Below, piece by piece: positions 8,841 to 17,643 of a stretch of DNA of 64,000 nucleotides. The DNA is from Streptomyces sp. NBC_01260. GTDB taxonomy: Bacteria > Actinomycetota > Actinomycetes > Streptomycetales > Streptomycetaceae. Below the pieces are notes generated by a model that did no database searches, had not been told where the DNA came from, and worked only from the letters and a program-made list of their open reading frames with translations. Both the position numbers and the translations under genes were made by a program. The stretch spans positions 8,432,001-8,496,000 of the forward strand of contig NZ_CP108464.1 in NCBI RefSeq assembly GCF_036226405.1, given 5' to 3'. Within the stretch, counting starts at the first letter, position 1; the number at the start of each line of letters is the position of its first letter.

Positions 8841-9842
8841 ATGACTGGAGACCGACAGCAGGACACGAATACCCGGGCGATCACGTCACGGCGACGCGTA
8901 CTGGCCGCAGCCGCACTCGCACCGATGCTGACCGCAGCAGGGCCGGCCGCCGCTCGCACCCTGCCCGCCGGGATGACCGGGCCGGGGCACGGCAAGCGGG
9001 TCAAGCCGGTGCCGACCGGCCTGGCGGACTGGGCGGGCGTGGCGAGAGCGCTGGGCCGCCCCGGCAACATGCTGCGCGGAACGACGTACCACACGGGTTT
9101 CCCCCGACGGGACCTCCACGTGGTCTCCGACGGCGTCGTCGTCACACCGGGGCTCGCGCTGGGTACGCATGTGGCCTTCGTCCGATACGCCGACGGCAGC
9201 ACGATGCTGATGGGCGATGTGGTGGTCACCGAGAACGAACTGCAGTGTGTGACCGACGCCTGGCAGGCACACGGAATCGAGCAGACCGCGCTCCACAAGC
9301 ACCTGCTCGCCCAGACCCCCGACATCTGGTGGACCCACGTCCACGCACACGGTCACGACGCGGTGGCCCTGGCCCGCGGCCTGCGCGCCGGATTCGACCG
9401 CACCGGGACCCCGCCCGCCCTGCCGCCCGGCCCGCCGGCCCCGGTCGGCCTGGACATCGCCGGAATGGAGGCGGCGCTCGGCGCCAAGGGCTCCACCGAG
9501 GACGGGCTCTACAAGGTCATCTATGTCCGCCGCGAGACCATTGCGGACGGCCATCTGATCCTGCCCCCCGGCCTGGGCTCGACCAGTGCGTTCAACTTCC
9601 AGCCGCTGGGCGGCGGCCGGGCCGCGCTCAGCGGTGACTGCGTCATGCTCGCCGATGAGGTCCAGAACGTGCTGAAGGCGTTGCGGCGCGGGGGGATCAA
9701 GCTCGTCGAGCTGCACAACCACCACCTGGCGGAGGACCCCCGCCTGTTCTTCACCCACTTCTGGGCCGTGGGCGACGGCGTCGAGCTCGCCCGTGCGGTG
9801 CGCCCCGCGGTGGACGCCACCAACGTCGTACCGTCCGGCTGA
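8841..9842 (+). CDS. Tat-exported DUF1259 protein
   Basis: 333-residue protein made of a twin-arginine signal (SRRRVLAAAALAPMLTAAGPA) followed by two tandem copies of the DUF1259 module. The copies begin around DWAGVARALGRPGNMLRGTTYH and LDIAGMEAALGAKGSTEDGLYKV; each has a His-rich ending (WWTHVHAHGHDAVALARGLR and LFFTHFWAVGDGVELARAVR). Function of the domain is unknown. The ATG at 8841 is preceded by GGAGG at 8826-8830; GTG 8838 immediately before it is an alternative. It stands alone, ends in a strong hairpin at 9892-9926 and is divergent from the GH76 gene. Placement outside the membrane is inferred from the signal. Confidence 0.85.
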   Translation: MTGDRQQDTNTRAITSRRRVLAAAALAPMLTAAGPAAARTLPAGMTGPGHGKRVKPVPTGLADWAGVARALGRPGNMLRGTTYHTGFPRRDLHVVSDGVVVTPGLALGTHVAFVRYADGSTMLMGDVVVTENELQCVTDAWQAHGIEQTALHKHLLAQTPDIWWTHVHAHGHDAVALARGLRAGFDRTGTPPALPPGPPAPVGLDIAGMEAALGAKGSTEDGLYKVIYVRRETIADGHLILPPGLGSTSAFNFQPLGGGRAALSGDCVMLADEVQNVLKALRRGGIKLVELHNHHLAEDPRLFFTHFWAVGDGVELARAVRPAVDATNVVPSG

Positions 9843-9891
9843 GACCGGCTGTTCACTCCGACCCCGGTGAACGCGCCCGACCGGCTGGGCA

Positions 9892-9926
9892 GGGTCGCTG
9901 GACCGATTGCGCCGGTCCAGCGACCC
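9892..9926 (+). terminator. Hairpin terminator after DUF1259 gene
   Basis: A perfect 14-bp stem (GGGTCGCTGGACCG with its complement) around a 7-nt loop, about 50 bp after the DUF1259 stop. As usual in Streptomyces there is no U-tract. Confidence 0.75.
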
Positions 9927-10063
9927 CGGCCGGCGAATCCGTTCTGCATATGGACCAATCGGCCCGGAGTGGCGCGTGCCTGTGCGGGTGACCGGGCACC
10001 CATGTCCCGTCCAGCCCGCAGATTCCTCGAAACACCCGTCAGATCCCCCCTCTGGAGCCCCGT

Positions 10064-11269
10064 ATGGAACCAGTCGCCGGCGCACGGCACTGCCCGTTCG
10101 ACTATGCCGAAGCCCTCGAATTCGACCCGGTACTCAGGCACTTGATGACCAAAGAACCCGTCTCCCGCATCCGGCTGCCGCACGGCGACGGCGAGGCATG
10201 GCTCGTCACCGGCTACGACGACGTGCGCACGGTGACCACCGACCGGCGCTTCAGCCGGAGCGCCATCATCGGCCGGAACTTCCCGCGCATGACCCCTGAG
10301 CCGATCGTTCAGGACGAAGCGATCAACGTGATGGACCCGCCGGGCAGCAGCCGCCTGCGCAGCCTGATCTCGAAGGGCTTCGCGCCTCGCCACATGGAGC
10401 GCATGAAGGTACGTACCCAGCATGTCGTGGACGAGCTGCTGGACCGGATGGAGGAGCACGGCGCCCCGGCCGACCTCTTCGAGCATCTGGCGGCCCCGCT
10501 GCCCCTGACCACCATCTGCGAGGTCCTCGACATTCCCGAGGCCGACCGCGCACAGCTGCGCACCCATGCCCGGACCATGATGGACACGACCGTCCAGAAC
10601 CGGGACGCCGCGGTACGGGCCAAGGCCGATCTCCGCGCCTACTTCCAGAAGCTGACGGCGCAGCGGCGCGAGAACCCGGGCGACGACCTGATCAGCGCGC
10701 TGGCCACGGCCCGCGACGGGGACGAGATCCTCAACGCCCAGGAACTGACCGTGATGGCCATGGTCCTGCTCATCACCGGCCAGGACACCACCACGTACGA
10801 GATCGGGAACATTGCCTACACGCTGCTCACCAGGCCCGACGAGCTCGCGATGTTGCGCGACCGCCCCGGCATGCTCCCGCAGGCCATCGAGGAACTGCTG
10901 CGCTTCATCCCCTTCCGCAAGGGTGTCGGCATCCCTCGTGTCGCCACCGAGGACGTGGAACTGAGCGGGGTGATGATCCGGCAGGGGGACATCGTGCATG
11001 TCTCCTATCTGACGGCCAACCGCGACGCCCGGAAGTTCGACCGGCCCGACGAGCTGAATCTGGAACGCGACAATCCGTCCCATATGACCTTCGGCTGGGG
11101 CGGCCATCACTGTCTCGGCGCCCCGCTCGCCGCCACGGAGCTCCAGGTCGCCATCGGAACTCTGCTCGAACGCTTCCCCGCTCTGAAGCTGGCGACTCCG
11201 GCCGAGGAAGTGCGCTGGAACAAGACCTCGATCTGGCGCTATCCACTCGAACTGCCTGTCACCTGGTGA
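10064..11269 (+). CDS. Cytochrome P450, CYP158-like
   Basis: Class I bacterial P450, 401 residues. The haem-thiolate loop is FGWGGHHCLG with Cys350; the I-helix is LLITGQDTTTYE near 237-248, and the ExxR is EELLR. The N-terminal FDPVLRHLM, the YVSYLAANRD-like motif (VSYLTANRD) and the C-terminal ELPVTW ending resemble CYP158A2 of S. coelicolor. That enzyme couples flaviolin made from the RppA product. Here the gene lies upstream of rppA on the same strand but with its own terminator, so they are neighbours rather than one operon. The likely substrate is flaviolin or another polyphenol; that is inference. The start at 10064 follows GGAG-containing sequence. Confidence 0.88.
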   Translation: MEPVAGARHCPFDYAEALEFDPVLRHLMTKEPVSRIRLPHGDGEAWLVTGYDDVRTVTTDRRFSRSAIIGRNFPRMTPEPIVQDEAINVMDPPGSSRLRSLISKGFAPRHMERMKVRTQHVVDELLDRMEEHGAPADLFEHLAAPLPLTTICEVLDIPEADRAQLRTHARTMMDTTVQNRDAAVRAKADLRAYFQKLTAQRRENPGDDLISALATARDGDEILNAQELTVMAMVLLITGQDTTTYEIGNIAYTLLTRPDELAMLRDRPGMLPQAIEELLRFIPFRKGVGIPRVATEDVELSGVMIRQGDIVHVSYLTANRDARKFDRPDELNLERDNPSHMTFGWGGHHCLGAPLAATELQVAIGTLLERFPALKLATPAEEVRWNKTSIWRYPLELPVTW

Positions 11270-11338
11270 CAGGGGCGGTCCGGCAGCTCACCGGGCCTCT
11301 GTGCACGGACAGTGGCTGTCATCGATGATGCGTCGCTC

Positions 11339-11385
11339 CAGGACGCCCGGCAACCCGGAGGAATCCCGGGGTGCCGGGCGTCCTG
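11339..11385 (+). terminator. Hairpin terminator after P450 gene
   Basis: A perfect 14-bp stem CAGGACGCCCGGCA pairs across a 19-nt loop that contains a second small stem (CCCGG/CCGGG). It separates the P450 transcript from rppA. The rest of the interval to 11696 contains only a small GGCGGAT/ATCCGCC dyad near 11473 and, presumably, the rppA promoter, which I could not pinpoint. Confidence 0.75.
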
Positions 11386-11696
11386 TCACGCCCGGCTGCG
11401 CGCTGTGCGCCGGCTCGACGTGCGGCCCTGATCCGCCTGCCGTAGCGTGATCTCGACGGCCACCCACCCAAGCCGTGGCGGATCAGCATCCGCCCACGAA
11501 CGGCTAGAACTCAGTCTTCGACGGTCGGCCCGTCCGCGCCCGTATCAGGGGTACCGAACCCGGCGAAGGAATCCACCAAAGCTCTGTTCCGCGCGGCACC
11601 GCGCGTGCGGAGCCGCGGTGGCCACTCCCGCGTCGGCGAACCCCCGCAACCGTTCCGGGCCCGGAGGTGTGGACCAAGTCCGCTAGGAGGAGTTCC

Positions 11697-12752
11697 ATGG
11701 CGGTTCTCTGCAAGCCGGCAATCGAGGTTCCCGAGTACGTCATCACCAACGAGGAAACGCTGGAGCTGGCTCAGCGGTTGCACGGCGACCATCCGCAGAT
11801 CGATCTGGTCCTTCGTCTGATCGAACATACCGGGGTACAGAAGCGGCACCTGATCCAACCGATCGAGAAGGTGCTGCAGCACCCGGGCTTCGACGCCCGC
11901 AGCATCACCTACGAACAACACACCAAGGCCCGGGTGCCGGCAGTGGTACGCCGGGCACTCGACCAGGCCCAACTGGAGCCGCGCCAGATCGACTTGATCG
12001 TCTACGTCTCCTGCACCGGTTTCATGATGCCTCCGCCGACCGCATGGCTCATCGACGAGATGGGATTCCGGCCGGAGACACGACAGCTGCCGATGGCCCA
12101 ACTCGGCTGTGCCGCAGGCGGCGCAGCCGTCAACCGGGCCCATGACTTCTGCAAGGCGTACCCCGACGCCAATGCTCTGATCGTCGCCTGCGAGTTCTGC
12201 TCGCTGTGCTACCAGCCCACCGATCTGAGTGTCGGATCGCTGCTGTCCAACGGCCTGTTCGGCGACGGCATAGCCGCCGTCGTGGTCCGGGGCAACGGTG
12301 GCACCGGAGTCCGCCTGGAACGCAACGGCTCGTACATCATTCCGGACACCGAGGACTGGATCTCCTACGCGGTCCGGTCCACCGGATTCCACTTCCAGCT
12401 CGACAAGCGTGTGCCCGGAACCATGGAGCCCCTCGCCCCGGCCCTGCATGCCGTCGCGGAGGAGCACCAGTGGAACGCCGGCAAGATGGACTTCTACATC
12501 ATCCACGCGGGCGGCCCGCGCATCCTGGACGACCTGAGCCTCTTCCTCGACGTGCCGCCGGAGGCGTTCCGCTTCAGCCGCGCCACGCTCACCGAGTACG
12601 GCAACATTGCCAGCGCGGTGGTGCTCGACGCCCTTGGCCGCATGTTCGATGAGGCTTCGGCGCTCGACGGCCACCGCGGCCTGATGGCCGGCTTCGGCCC
12701 CGGTATCACCGCCGAGATCTCCCTGGGCACCTGGACGACGGCCTCCGAGTAG
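11697..12752 (+). CDS. rppA: 1,3,6,8-tetrahydroxynaphthalene synthase (type III PKS)
   Basis: Type III polyketide synthase that condenses five malonyl-CoA units into THN, which oxidises to flaviolin and HPQ melanin. The catalytic triad falls exactly at the numbering of S. coelicolor THNS: Cys138 (AQLGCAAGG), His270 (YIIHAGG) and Asn303 (EYGNIAS). The N-terminus MAVLCKPAIEVPEYVIT is characteristic of RppA, and CTGFMMPPPTAWL is the conserved PKS segment. The ATG at 11697 is preceded by TAGGAGG at 11684-11690. The protein is 351 residues, full length. The P450 upstream probably tailors the product. Confidence 0.96.
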   Translation: MAVLCKPAIEVPEYVITNEETLELAQRLHGDHPQIDLVLRLIEHTGVQKRHLIQPIEKVLQHPGFDARSITYEQHTKARVPAVVRRALDQAQLEPRQIDLIVYVSCTGFMMPPPTAWLIDEMGFRPETRQLPMAQLGCAAGGAAVNRAHDFCKAYPDANALIVACEFCSLCYQPTDLSVGSLLSNGLFGDGIAAVVVRGNGGTGVRLERNGSYIIPDTEDWISYAVRSTGFHFQLDKRVPGTMEPLAPALHAVAEEHQWNAGKMDFYIIHAGGPRILDDLSLFLDVPPEAFRFSRATLTEYGNIASAVVLDALGRMFDEASALDGHRGLMAGFGPGITAEISLGTWTTASE

Positions 12753-12759
12753 GTTTCAG

Positions 12760-12862
12760 CCCGTCCGGCGCTTGTGGCCCCCGGCCCCTCCAGTCCGTCC
12801 TTCGCGCGAGGACAGAGGGGGCCAGGGGCCGGAGCCCCCGGTTTCAGGAAGGGGCGGCGTGA
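12760..12862 (+). repeat. Dispersed Streptomyces intergenic repeat
   Basis: The stretch after rppA reads GCCCGTCCGGCGCTTG, then GGGGGCCAGGGGCCGG, AGCCCCCGGTTTCAGGAAGGGGCGGCG. From memory this is a variant of an abundant Streptomyces intergenic repeat (GCCCGTCCGGCGTTTGAGGA ... GGAGCCCC ... GGGCGGG). Internal GGCCCC/GGGGCC segments can fold into a long hairpin and may serve as the rppA terminator. The sequence is seen directly; the repeat identity is recollection. Confidence 0.6.
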
Positions 12863-12959
12863 AGCCCCGCACAACGGCCCACCACGCACCGCCCCACACC
12901 GGCCGCCCCACACCTTCCCGCCCGGGGAATACGGACTCGGTTCGGCCGTGACATGAGAA

Positions 12960-13010
12960 AGGCCGTACGGGTTGGGTGAGTGGTGAGACCGACCTGGGCC
13001 CGTACGGCCT
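12960..13010 (-). terminator. Inverted repeat/terminator 3' of the MMPL remnant
   Basis: A perfect 12-bp inverted repeat, AGGCCGTACGGG (12960-12971) and its complement (12999-13010), with a 27-nt loop. It begins 12 nt beyond the stop of the minus-strand remnant at 13022, so it was probably the terminator of the ancestral gene. It can also stop rppA transcription from the other side. Confidence 0.65.
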
Positions 13011-13021
13011 GTACGCGCAGG

Positions 13022-13201
13022 TCAGCGCCCGAAGACCGGACCCTGCGTCTGCGCACCCCGTACCCCGTGCGCGCGCACCGTTCGCAGCTGTCGCGCGTCC
13101 CGGGCGATCCGGGAGCGATCCGCCCCGGTGAGGCCGCCCTCACGGGCGTAGACGACGACGGTGATGACGGCCTCGGGCCTGAAGTCCTTTGACGTCGTCA
13201 T
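13022..13201 (-). pseudogene. Remnant resembling an MMPL-family transporter segment
   Basis: A 59-codon minus-strand frame from ATG 13201 reads DFRPEAVITVVVYAREGGLTGADRSRIARDARQL and ends shortly after in QGPVFGR. The pattern (AVVVYxRxGGLTxADRxRIxxDA, then GPV) is what I recall from the first extracytoplasmic domain of Streptomyces MMPL/RND-type lipid transporters, which are over 700 residues. No transmembrane segments remain. The upstream in-frame extension to 13528 is low-quality and overlaps the GH3 gene. A truncated relic is the best reading; a genuine 59-residue peptide is less likely. Confidence 0.45.
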
Positions 13202-13333
13202 CGAGGGGACGGCGGCCACCGTGTCGCCTGTACAGCACCGCTCCCGGGTTCCGTGCCGGTGACAGTAGCCCGCAGCCCGCGGGGTACCCCGGCGACCCGC
13301 CGCCGGGCGGCTGCCGGGCCCCGGTAGGACTGT

Positions 13334-13364
13334 CCGGGCGCCCGGACGCTCGACGGGCGCCCGG
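13334..13364 (-). terminator. Hairpin terminator after GH3 gene
   Basis: A perfect 10-bp stem (CCGGGCGCCC with its complement) around an 11-nt loop, starting 13 nt beyond the GH3 stop codon on the minus strand. The rest of the interval between 13202 and 13376 shows no gene I can support. Confidence 0.7.
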
Positions 13365-13376
13365 CGGGTTCGGGGC

Positions 13377-15662
13377 TCAGCCCTTGACGGTGAAGGCCGC
13401 CCGCAGCAGTGCCTCGTCGCGCGAGGACGGACCGACGAGCAGCTCGAACGCGCCCGGCTCCACGACACGGTTGCCCCCGGCGTCCACCAGACTGCAGTCC
13501 GCGACCGGCAGTTCGATGGCGACCTCACGCGACTCGCCGGGTTCGAGCGTCACCTGACGGTAGGCCTTGAGCTCCTTCTCGGCCCACGTCACCGACGTGA
13601 CGGTGTCGCTCACGTACGCCTGCACGGTCTCCCGCACCGGACGGTCGCCGGTGTTGCGGACGAGGACGCGCGCCCGCAGGGTGTCGCCCGCCCCGAGGAC
13701 CTCGGTGAGCACCTCCAGCTCCGTGTACGCGACAGTCGTGTAGCTCAGGCCCTCGCCGAACACGAATGCCGGACTCTGCGTCAGGTCGGCGTAGCGGGAG
13801 CCGTGCTGGCCGCGCACCTGGTTGTAGTACGTCGGCTGCTGCCCTGAATGACGTGCGAAGGAGACCGGCAGCCGGCCGGACGGCTCGACGAGGCCGAGTG
13901 CCAGTTCGGCGACGGCCCGGCCGCCGAGCATTCCCGGGTTGAAGGCGTGCACGATCGCCGACGCGTTGTGCGCGGAGGGCGGCAGCACGAGCGGCTTGGA
14001 ACTGATGACGACCACCACCAGCGGCTTGCCCGTCGCGGCGAGCGCGTCGAGCAGCGCGACCTGGCCGCCGATCAGTTCCAGGGTCGCGGTCGAGCGCCCC
14101 TCACCGACCAGCTCGATCCGGTCACCGACGACCGCGACGACGTAGTCGGCGTCCTGCGCCGCGGCGACGGCCTCGCCGATCAGCGCCTCGGAGGGCTCCG
14201 CCGGGATGACGATCTCCGGCCGGGGCTGCCCGTCGGGGAAGAAGGCTCCCTGGGGGTCGGGCCCCACGGTGAGGATGTCGGCCCCGCGCGCGTGGGTGAC
14301 GGTCCAGCCGTCCGGCACGTGCTCCCGGAACCCGTCCAGCACGGTGCGGATCATGTCGCGCGGATGACCGTTCGGCAGCCAGTCCGCCTGACCGGAGGAC
14401 CCCGCCCAGTCGCCGAGCTGGGTCTGCGCGTCGTCGGCGTTGGGCCCGATGACCGCGACCGTGCGCGGCGCGGCGCCGGCGAGCGCGCGGCCGTCCGTTC
14501 CGGCCCCGAATCCGCCGGCCAGCGGCAGGGTGCCGTCGTTGGTGAGGAGCACCAGCGAGCGGCGGGCCGCTTCGAGGTTCAGCCCGGCGTGCCCGGCGCT
14601 CCCGATGACCGCGGCCTGCCGGTCGCGGTCGGGGTGGCGCGGGTTCTCGAACAGGCCCAGCTCGAACTTGAGCGTAAGGATCCGGCGGACCGCCGCATCG
14701 ATCTCCGCCTCGTCGAGCGTGCCCCCGGCGACCGCCTCCTGGGCACCGTCGAAGAAGCCCGGCGTGGTCATCACCATGTCGTTGCCCGCGCGGACCGCGG
14801 CGGCGGCCGCCTGCGCGTGGTCGGCGTAGACCCGCTGCTCCCACACCATCCGGCCGACGTTGTCCCAGTCGGTCACCAGCGTCCCGGTGTAGCCCCACTC
14901 ACCGCGCAGCACCTCGTTCAGCAGCCAGCTGTTGACCGTGATCGGGACCCCGTCCATCGACTGGTACCCGAGCATGAACGTCCGGCAGCCCTCCCGGGCG
15001 ACCCGCTCGAACGGGGGCAGGAACCACGAACGGAGCTTGCGGCGCGAGATGTCCGCCTCGCTCGCGTCCCGGCCGCCCTGGGTCTCGGAGTAGCCCGCGA
15101 AGTGCTTGGCGCACGCCAGGACCGCCGTCGGGTCGTCGAGGCCGTCCCCCTGATACCCGCGCACCATCGCCGAGGCGAGCTCGCCGATGAGGAAGGGGTC
15201 CTCGCCGAACGTCTCGCTCACCCGGCCCCAGCGCAGGTCCCGGGTGATGCACAGGACCGGGGAGAACGTCCAGTGGACACCGGTCGCCGCGACCTCGACG
15301 GCCGTCGCCCGAGCGATGCGCTCCACGAGCTCCGGATCCCAGGTCGCGGCCATGCCGAGCTGGGTGGGATAGATCGTGGCCCCCTCCCAGAACGAGTGCC
15401 CGTGGATGCAGTCCTCGGCGACGAGCAGCGGAATCCGCAGCCGGGTCCGCTCGGTGAGGGCGGCCGCTTCCAGGACGCGGTCGGGGGAGGCGTGCAGGAT
15501 CGAGCCCGCGTGCATGTCCTCGATGAGGTGCCGGACCCCGTCCTTCGCGTTCAGCTGGAGCATCTGGCCGATCTTCTCGGGCAGCGTCATCCGGCCGGTC
15601 AGGTCGGCGACGCGCTCGGGGACGGACAGCGCGGGGTCGAGATAGGGCAGTGAGGAGCCCAC
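13377..15662 (-). CDS. GH3 family beta-glucosidase / exo-glycosidase
   Basis: Retaining exo-beta-glycosidase, about 761 residues. It has the GH3 N-terminal barrel, the nucleophile Asp265 in LVTDWDNVG (usually SDW), KHFAGYSETQGGRD in the barrel, the C-terminal sandwich domain (VAVIGPNADDAQTQLGDW) and an FnIII-like tail. No signal peptide is visible, so it is probably intracellular and acts on imported oligosaccharides. I chose the GTG at 15662 because AAAGGA lies 6 nt upstream. The frame remains open to 15740 with a proline-rich stretch unlike the family. It is divergent from a TetR regulator that may control it. Typical activities are beta-glucosidase, xylosidase or N-acetylglucosaminidase. 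Confidence 0.92.
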   Translation of the reverse strand: MGSSLPYLDPALSVPERVADLTGRMTLPEKIGQMLQLNAKDGVRHLIEDMHAGSILHASPDRVLEAAALTERTRLRIPLLVAEDCIHGHSFWEGATIYPTQLGMAATWDPELVERIARATAVEVAATGVHWTFSPVLCITRDLRWGRVSETFGEDPFLIGELASAMVRGYQGDGLDDPTAVLACAKHFAGYSETQGGRDASEADISRRKLRSWFLPPFERVAREGCRTFMLGYQSMDGVPITVNSWLLNEVLRGEWGYTGTLVTDWDNVGRMVWEQRVYADHAQAAAAAVRAGNDMVMTTPGFFDGAQEAVAGGTLDEAEIDAAVRRILTLKFELGLFENPRHPDRDRQAAVIGSAGHAGLNLEAARRSLVLLTNDGTLPLAGGFGAGTDGRALAGAAPRTVAVIGPNADDAQTQLGDWAGSSGQADWLPNGHPRDMIRTVLDGFREHVPDGWTVTHARGADILTVGPDPQGAFFPDGQPRPEIVIPAEPSEALIGEAVAAAQDADYVVAVVGDRIELVGEGRSTATLELIGGQVALLDALAATGKPLVVVVISSKPLVLPPSAHNASAIVHAFNPGMLGGRAVAELALGLVEPSGRLPVSFARHSGQQPTYYNQVRGQHGSRYADLTQSPAFVFGEGLSYTTVAYTELEVLTEVLGAGDTLRARVLVRNTGDRPVRETVQAYVSDTVTSVTWAEKELKAYRQVTLEPGESREVAIELPVADCSLVDAGGNRVVEPGAFELLVGPSSRDEALLRAAFTVKG

Positions 15663-15854
15663 AGGAGTTCCTTTCACAACGTCGGTGACGTTCTCATCGG
15701 GCGGATGCCTGGGTGGTGGAGGGGCCGGCCGGTACGGCACGGCTCAACTCGGCCGCCCGGACCCACCGTACGCCGAATCCCGACCGAGTGGTAAGTATGT
15801 GGGTATGCGACTGTACTCAGTGATGCCGTCCGAGACGGGCGGGGAGGGTGGCAC

Positions 15855-16454
15855 GTGACCGGCGATACGCGGCGTGGCTACGCCAAGGGCCGGGCCAAAC
15901 GGGTGGAGATCCTCGACCAGGCCATGGCCATGTTCGGCGAGGTCGGCTACCGGGGTGCCTCGCTGCGCGTGATCGCCACCCGCTGCGGGATCTCGCACCC
16001 CGGGCTGCTGCACCACTTCCCGACCAAGCAGTCGCTGCTGCTCGCGGTGCTGGAACACCGTGACGAGGTGGACGGGGAATGGCTCGGCCTCGGCGGTCCG
16101 AGGGGCGTCGACCGGCTGCGCCGCTTCGTCGACCTCGCCGCACTGAACGCCGAACGCCGGGGGATCGTCGAGCTGTTCTCCGTACTCGCCGCCGAGGCGA
16201 CCTCCACCGGTCACCCGGCGCACACGTACTTCGTGGAGCGCTACCGCACCTCGGTGCTGACCACGGCCGTCTCCTACCGGGAGGCGTGGGACGAGGGTGC
16301 GCTGCGCTCCGGGATCGCACCCGACGAGGCGGCGCAGCAACTGATCGCGCTGATGGACGGACTCCAGATCCAGTGGCTCCTCAGCGGCTGCGCGACGGAC
16401 ATGGCGGGTGTGCTGCGGGCGCATGTACAGGCGCAGTTGACCGTGGAGCTCTGA
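15855..16454 (+). CDS. TetR family transcriptional regulator
   Basis: 199-residue repressor with a canonical TetR N-terminal helix-turn-helix at residues ~18-62 (ILDQAMAMFGEVGYRGASLRVIA followed by CGISHPGLLHHFPTKQSLL). The C-terminal half is a helical ligand-binding domain ending in GLQIQWLL. It starts at GTG 15855 behind a GGGGAGGG ribosome site. It is divergently transcribed from the GH3 glucosidase with a 192-bp shared promoter region, which suggests control of that gene. The AT-richer stretch GGTAAGTATGTGGGTATGCG near 15790-15812 is the likely promoter area. Confidence 0.88.
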   Translation: MTGDTRRGYAKGRAKRVEILDQAMAMFGEVGYRGASLRVIATRCGISHPGLLHHFPTKQSLLLAVLEHRDEVDGEWLGLGGPRGVDRLRRFVDLAALNAERRGIVELFSVLAAEATSTGHPAHTYFVERYRTSVLTTAVSYREAWDEGALRSGIAPDEAAQQLIALMDGLQIQWLLSGCATDMAGVLRAHVQAQLTVEL

Positions 16455-16462
16455 GCCGGGTA

Positions 16463-16503
16463 CCCGGTCCCCCGCGGGCCGTGGATGCCCGCGGGGGACC
16501 GGG
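16463..16503. terminator. Bidirectional terminator with 17-bp stem
   Basis: CCCGGTCCCCCGCGGGC (16463-16479) pairs perfectly with 16487-16503 around a 7-nt loop, directly after the tetR stop and facing the end of the pfkB-like gene. A very stable hairpin between convergent genes. Confidence 0.85.
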
Positions 16504-16515
16504 CGGGATCAGGGC

Positions 16516-16548
16516 CCCAGGCCCCTCTGAACCGGTCCGGGGCCTGGG
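16516..16548. terminator. Second hairpin between convergent genes
   Basis: CCCAGGCCCC pairs perfectly with its complement at 16539-16548 across a 13-nt loop. It lies 3' of the pfkB-like gene on the minus strand and backs up the larger hairpin just beyond it. Confidence 0.7.
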
Positions 16549-16571
16549 ACTCCTGACCTGGGGTCAGCTCG

Positions 16572-17504
16572 TCATGACCCGTGTTCCTGGGAACCGCTGC
16601 CGTCCGCCGCGAGCAGGGCCTCCCGGCCGATGAGGGCCGTCGAGCCGGGTGCCGTGCAGGCGTAGGCGCCCGCCACCGCGCCCAGCCGGGCGCAGTCGCG
16701 GACGTCCCGGCCGTCGAGCCTTCCGTACAGGAAGCCGGTGACGAACGCGTCGCCGGCCCCGTTGGTGTCGACCACCGGGGCGGGCGGCACGGTCGCCGGG
16801 ACGTGGTGCGGGTCCGGTCCGCCATCGCGGGTGAGGAGGTAGGAGCCCTCGGCGCCCGCTGTGGCGACCACGGTCTCCGCGCGGCCCTCGCGCAGGATCT
16901 GCCGCATCAGCGCGGGGGTGCGGTCGCCGGCTGTCGCCGCGCTGAAGAAGACGAGATCGGAGCGGAGGGCGAACTCCCGCTGGTGCTCGTCCCGTCCGTC
17001 CCAGTCGTGCAGATCGGTGGAGACGGGGACACCGAGGGCCTCGATGTCGTCGTAGAGGAAGCGAGTGAAGTTCGTGATGGAGAGATGGACATGGCGGGTG
17101 CGCCGCAGCCGGGGCAGATAGAAGTCCTGCGGCATCCGCAGATCCTCCGGGTCCCGGGCGTCGTAGAACGACATCCGCCGGCCCTTCGCATCCACCAGGT
17201 TCACCGCGCGGCGGGTGCCCGCCGCGGAGATCAGGGGATGGAACTCAACGTCCCCCTCGGCCAGCCGCTCACGTACCCGGACGCCGGTCGGGTCGTCGCC
17301 GATGCAGTCGAGCAGGGCCACATCCAGACCCAGCGCCCGCGCACCGAGGGCCACATTGCCCCCGGTCTGGCCGGGCCACTCCTCGATCGGACCGACCATC
17401 ACGGAGTCGGCGAGCGGAACCGGCAGGGCGTCGACGCGGACGATCGTGTCCACCCCGCTCCCGCCGACCACCACAACGTCGTACTCGGGCTGTCGTTGGA
17501 TCAC
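16572..17504 (-). CDS. PfkB (ribokinase) family carbohydrate kinase
   Basis: ATP-dependent sugar or nucleoside kinase of 310 residues. The N-terminal PfkB signature region is EEWPGQTGGNVALGARALGLDVALLDCIGDD. The C-terminal signature is DTNGAGDAFVTGFLYG with the catalytic base Asp252. The GTG start at 17504 is preceded by GAGG about 8 nt upstream. Specificity cannot be told: ribokinase, fructokinase and KDG kinase are all possible. It is monocistronic, convergent with tetR and divergent from the DoxX-like gene. Confidence 0.88.
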   Translation of the reverse strand: MIQRQPEYDVVVVGGSGVDTIVRVDALPVPLADSVMVGPIEEWPGQTGGNVALGARALGLDVALLDCIGDDPTGVRVRERLAEGDVEFHPLISAAGTRRAVNLVDAKGRRMSFYDARDPEDLRMPQDFYLPRLRRTRHVHLSITNFTRFLYDDIEALGVPVSTDLHDWDGRDEHQREFALRSDLVFFSAATAGDRTPALMRQILREGRAETVVATAGAEGSYLLTRDGGPDPHHVPATVPPAPVVDTNGAGDAFVTGFLYGRLDGRDVRDCARLGAVAGAYACTAPGSTALIGREALLAADGSGSQEHGS

Positions 17505-17643
17505 TGTGCCGCCTCTCTTGTCCCGCCGCGGCCCAGTATCGCCGACCGGCCGGCGTCACCGCGGCCGATCTCTGCGAGCGGTCCGGCAGCTCGCTGATTA
17601 TGATCGGCAAGGGGCCTTGGACCTGATCTGTGGAGGCTTTTCG

